From positions 1,054,001 to 1,118,000 of the forward strand of contig NZ_LT635480.1 in NCBI RefSeq assembly GCF_900120375.1: DNA of 64,000 bases, given 5' to 3'. Under the pieces are notes generated by a model. The model saw only the letters and a program-made list of their open reading frames with translations, was not told the DNA's origin and ran no database searches. The stretch is from Ndongobacter massiliensis (GTDB lineage Bacteria > Bacillota > Clostridia > Tissierellales > Peptoniphilaceae). A program made the translations under genes and the position numbers. Of the stretch, positions 62,244 through 64,000 are shown in pieces (the first letter of the stretch is position 1; every line of letters begins with the position of its first letter).

Positions 62244-63365
62244 ATGTTCAACCGCAATAAGAAAGTGCAAAAACAATTTGATTGGCCGCTTTTGCTGATT
62301 ACGCTGCTGATCGGCGTTTACGGTATGTTTGTATTGCACAGTGCCACCCTGACGCTCACAAACTCCGTCGGCTATCTGAAATCACAGGCCTTTGCTTCAC
62401 TGGTCGGGCTCCTTGCCATTTTCGTTCTCCTCTGGATTGATACGGATTTTTTGAAGCGCATCGCGATTCCCCTTTATCTGGTCAGCACAGCGCTGCTTCT
62501 GTCCACCATTTTGTTCGGATACGGGGAAGAGGAATGGGGCGCCAATCTCTGGCTGCGCGTCGGACCGGTCTCCTTTCAGCCTTCGGAATTTGCCAAAATC
62601 GGCATTATCCTTTCCTTCGGCGCTTTTCTGGAAAAGTCGCATAAAACGATCAACCATCCGCTGACACTGCTCAAAGTGCTCATCCTCATGGGCATTCCCC
62701 TAGTTTTGGTGTACAAGCAGGACGACTTCGGCACGATGATGGTTTTTGCATTTTTCCTGTCGCTTATGCTTTTTGCCTCGGGTCTCCACTGGGGTTATGT
62801 ACTCGGCGCCATTGCCATAGCCGGCGTCTCTGTGCCGCTCGTCTACAATATGTTAGATTCCTATCGCAAAGACCGCATTCTCGACTTCCTAGATCCCTCA
62901 CGCAATCCCCTCGGCTCCGGCTATCAGGCGATGCAGGGTACGATTGCCATCGGTTCCGGGCAGCTTTTCGGCCGCGGGTATTTGCAAGGTGTACAATCGC
63001 AGTTCGGCTTTTTGCCCGAACAACAAACCGACTTTATTTTTGCCGTCGTCGGCGAGGAATTCGGCTTTATCGGCGGACTTCTGTTAATCCTTGCCTACGC
63101 ATTTCTGCTCTATCGCATTTTACTCGTTGCGCGAAGGGCGAAAGACGTCTTCGGCGCCACGGTTTCCATCGGTATCGCCGCCATGATTTTCGTGCATATT
63201 TTTGAAAATATCGGCATGACCATCGGACTCATGCCGGTGACGGGCATTCCGCTTCCGCTCATGAGCTACGGCGGCACCTTCCAATTGATTATTCTCACGG
63301 GCATCGGTCTGGTGCTTTCCATCGGCATGCAGCGCCACCCGCTCGACTTCAATGCCTCGCCCTGA
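62244..63365 (+). CDS. rodA: RodA/FtsW (SEDS) peptidoglycan polymerase, RodA type
   Basis: A 373-residue SEDS protein starting MFNRNKKVQKQFDWPLLLIT, with GANLWLRVGPVSFQPSEFAK, VYKQDDFGTMM, DPSRNPLGSGYQAMQGTIAIG and MPVTGIPLPLMSYGG. These correspond to the elongation-type RodA. It stands alone on the plus strand, in contrast to the FtsW-PBP operon at 24-26 kb. AGAGG precedes the ATG. Its terminator is inside the convergent comEC gene. Confidence 0.93.
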   Translation: MFNRNKKVQKQFDWPLLLITLLIGVYGMFVLHSATLTLTNSVGYLKSQAFASLVGLLAIFVLLWIDTDFLKRIAIPLYLVSTALLLSTILFGYGEEEWGANLWLRVGPVSFQPSEFAKIGIILSFGAFLEKSHKTINHPLTLLKVLILMGIPLVLVYKQDDFGTMMVFAFFLSLMLFASGLHWGYVLGAIAIAGVSVPLVYNMLDSYRKDRILDFLDPSRNPLGSGYQAMQGTIAIGSGQLFGRGYLQGVQSQFGFLPEQQTDFIFAVVGEEFGFIGGLLLILAYAFLLYRILLVARRAKDVFGATVSIGIAAMIFVHIFENIGMTIGLMPVTGIPLPLMSYGGTFQLIILTGIGLVLSIGMQRHPLDFNASP

Positions 63366-64000
63366 TTCCCAAAAAAATACCGTAAAAAAGAAGAAGGAGA
63401 TTTTCCATCGGCCGCTCCAAAAGGGGCGGCTTTTTGAATCCCGCTCGCCAATGCCCATTTGCTTCCCAGAGACTCATTTCCCCTTTTTCATCGGTGCGCC
63501 ACACCGGGCAATCTGCCGCGGCAAGCCGCTCCAAGAGTTCCTTATGCGGATGTCCGTAGCGATTCCCCTCGCCGCAGCTGATTAGCGCCAAATCCGGCTG
63601 CAATCGCGCTAAAAAAGATGCCGCTGTGCCGGAACGACTGCCGTGATGCGAAATCTTGAGCACAAGGGCGCCCCTCCGGTTCGAAACGCCCTCGACCAGC
63701 CGTTCTTCCTCCGGTCCCGATGGTAAGTCACCGGTAAGAAGAAGGGTCAAGGGGCGGTGTTCTTTTGTATCAGGGATGCCAAACGCGCCAAATTCCCACG
63801 CGCCGCGTTTCCCTGCACCGCTTTCCAAAGCACTACTTTCCGAAATACCGCTTTCCCGGTTGCCGGCGCGCGGATAGAGTGTTAGGCGCAGGCACATGGA
63901 GCCCGCATTGCTGTCGCCGGACAGGGACCCGGCGCGCAACACAGTGAGTGAAAAATCGCGGTTCTGCCATGTCTGCCCGTGATGGACGCCGATGCGGCGT
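63349..64000 (-). CDS. ComEC/Rec2 C-terminal metallo-beta-lactamase domain (partial)
   Basis: The frame is open to the window edge; only the C-terminal ~217 codons are visible. LLLTGDLPSGPEEERLV, LKISHHGSRSGTAASFLARL and CGEGNRYGHPH match the beta-lactamase-like domain that ends ComEC, the DNA-uptake channel. The piece upstream in frame continues …HHGQTWQNRDFSLTVLRAG, consistent with the domain core. Its last 17 bases overlap the 3' end of rodA on the opposite strand. Confidence 0.85.
   Translation of the reverse strand, partial: RRIGVHHGQTWQNRDFSLTVLRAGSLSGDSNAGSMCLRLTLYPRAGNRESGISESSALESGAGKRGAWEFGAFGIPDTKEHRPLTLLLTGDLPSGPEEERLVEGVSNRRGALVLKISHHGSRSGTAASFLARLQPDLALISCGEGNRYGHPHKELLERLAAADCPVWRTDEKGEMSLWEANGHWRAGFKKPPLLERPMENLLLLFYGIFLGIRARH
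63411..63435 (+). terminator. rodA terminator inside comEC coding region
   Basis: An 8-bp stem GCCGCTCC/GGGGCGGC (63411-63430) with an AAAA loop and T5 afterwards on the plus strand, 46 bp past the rodA stop, within the comEC 3' coding sequence. Confidence 0.8.

Overview
The window looks like chromosomal core DNA from a mid-GC, strictly anaerobic, Gram-positive Firmicute of clostridial or Tissierellales/Peptoniphilaceae type. Supports are the strong GGAGG ribosome binding sites, TTGACA/TATAAT promoters, an Nfn-type transhydrogenase, radical-SAM HemW, an FtsEX/M23 peptidase operon, and a type-2 isoleucyl-tRNA synthetase. The genus is an inference and cannot be fixed from the sequence alone. 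No tRNA or rRNA genes, CRISPR arrays, phage or intact insertion sequences were seen. Two structural RNAs are certain: RNase P RNA and tmRNA.

Layout: (1) 0.06-2.5 kb (+): two translationally coupled, paralogous class I aminotransferases. (2) 2.5-9.7 kb (-): rnpB; a YhaN/YhaO-like (SbcCD-type) ATPase/nuclease pair; a two-gene module of a DUF1538 membrane protein with PII-like sensor domains, preceded by a perfect 26-bp palindrome; a small charged helical protein. (3) 9.8-18.5 kb (-): a MATE exporter and a tightly overlapped acid-sugar operon (M20 peptidase, KdgT permease, LarA-type nickel racemase/epimerase, DUF1537 kinase, PdxA2 dehydrogenase, split UxaA dehydratase). (4) 18.6-22.7 kb (-): ArsR regulator and MFS exporter with a 25-residue coupled membrane peptide, a GntR/FCD regulator, and a two-gene chromate-type transporter. 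(5) 22.7-26.9 kb (-): FHA, FtsW/RodA, class B PBP, DegV. (6) 26.9-38.5 kb (-): ftsE-ftsX-M23-ctpA-uvrB-uvrA-tadA-ybaK-DUF4349, a long co-oriented run linking division-site peptidoglycan hydrolysis, nucleotide excision repair and tRNA quality control. (7) 38.6-42.3 kb: a second MATE exporter (+) behind a structured leader, a CrtI-like oxidoreductase, ssrA. (8) 42.4-53.6 kb (-): CofE-like ligase, cytidine deaminase, pyrimidine-nucleoside phosphorylase, fused NfnAB, HemW, a SixA-like phosphatase with a CHAD-like tail, LepA, two signal peptidases. (9) 53.7-64 kb: a lower-GC lipoprotein cassette, rpsT, a TrpR-like regulator, a degenerate formyltransferase paralogue, ileS, a YhiN-type flavoprotein, nth, a stand-alone RodA (+), and the C-terminus of ComEC.

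How it works together: most genes support envelope growth (FtsEX with an M23 hydrolase, two SEDS proteins, a class B PBP, CtpA), genome repair (UvrAB, Nth, YhaNO), translation quality (TadA, YbaK, LepA, tmRNA, IleS), salvage (CDA, pyrimidine phosphorylase) and redox balance (Nfn). The accessory parts most worth following are the DUF1538/PII module, the acid-sugar operon with its LarA homologue, the MATE leader RNA, the GIHH-type IleS, and the formyltransferase paralogue that lacks catalytic residues.
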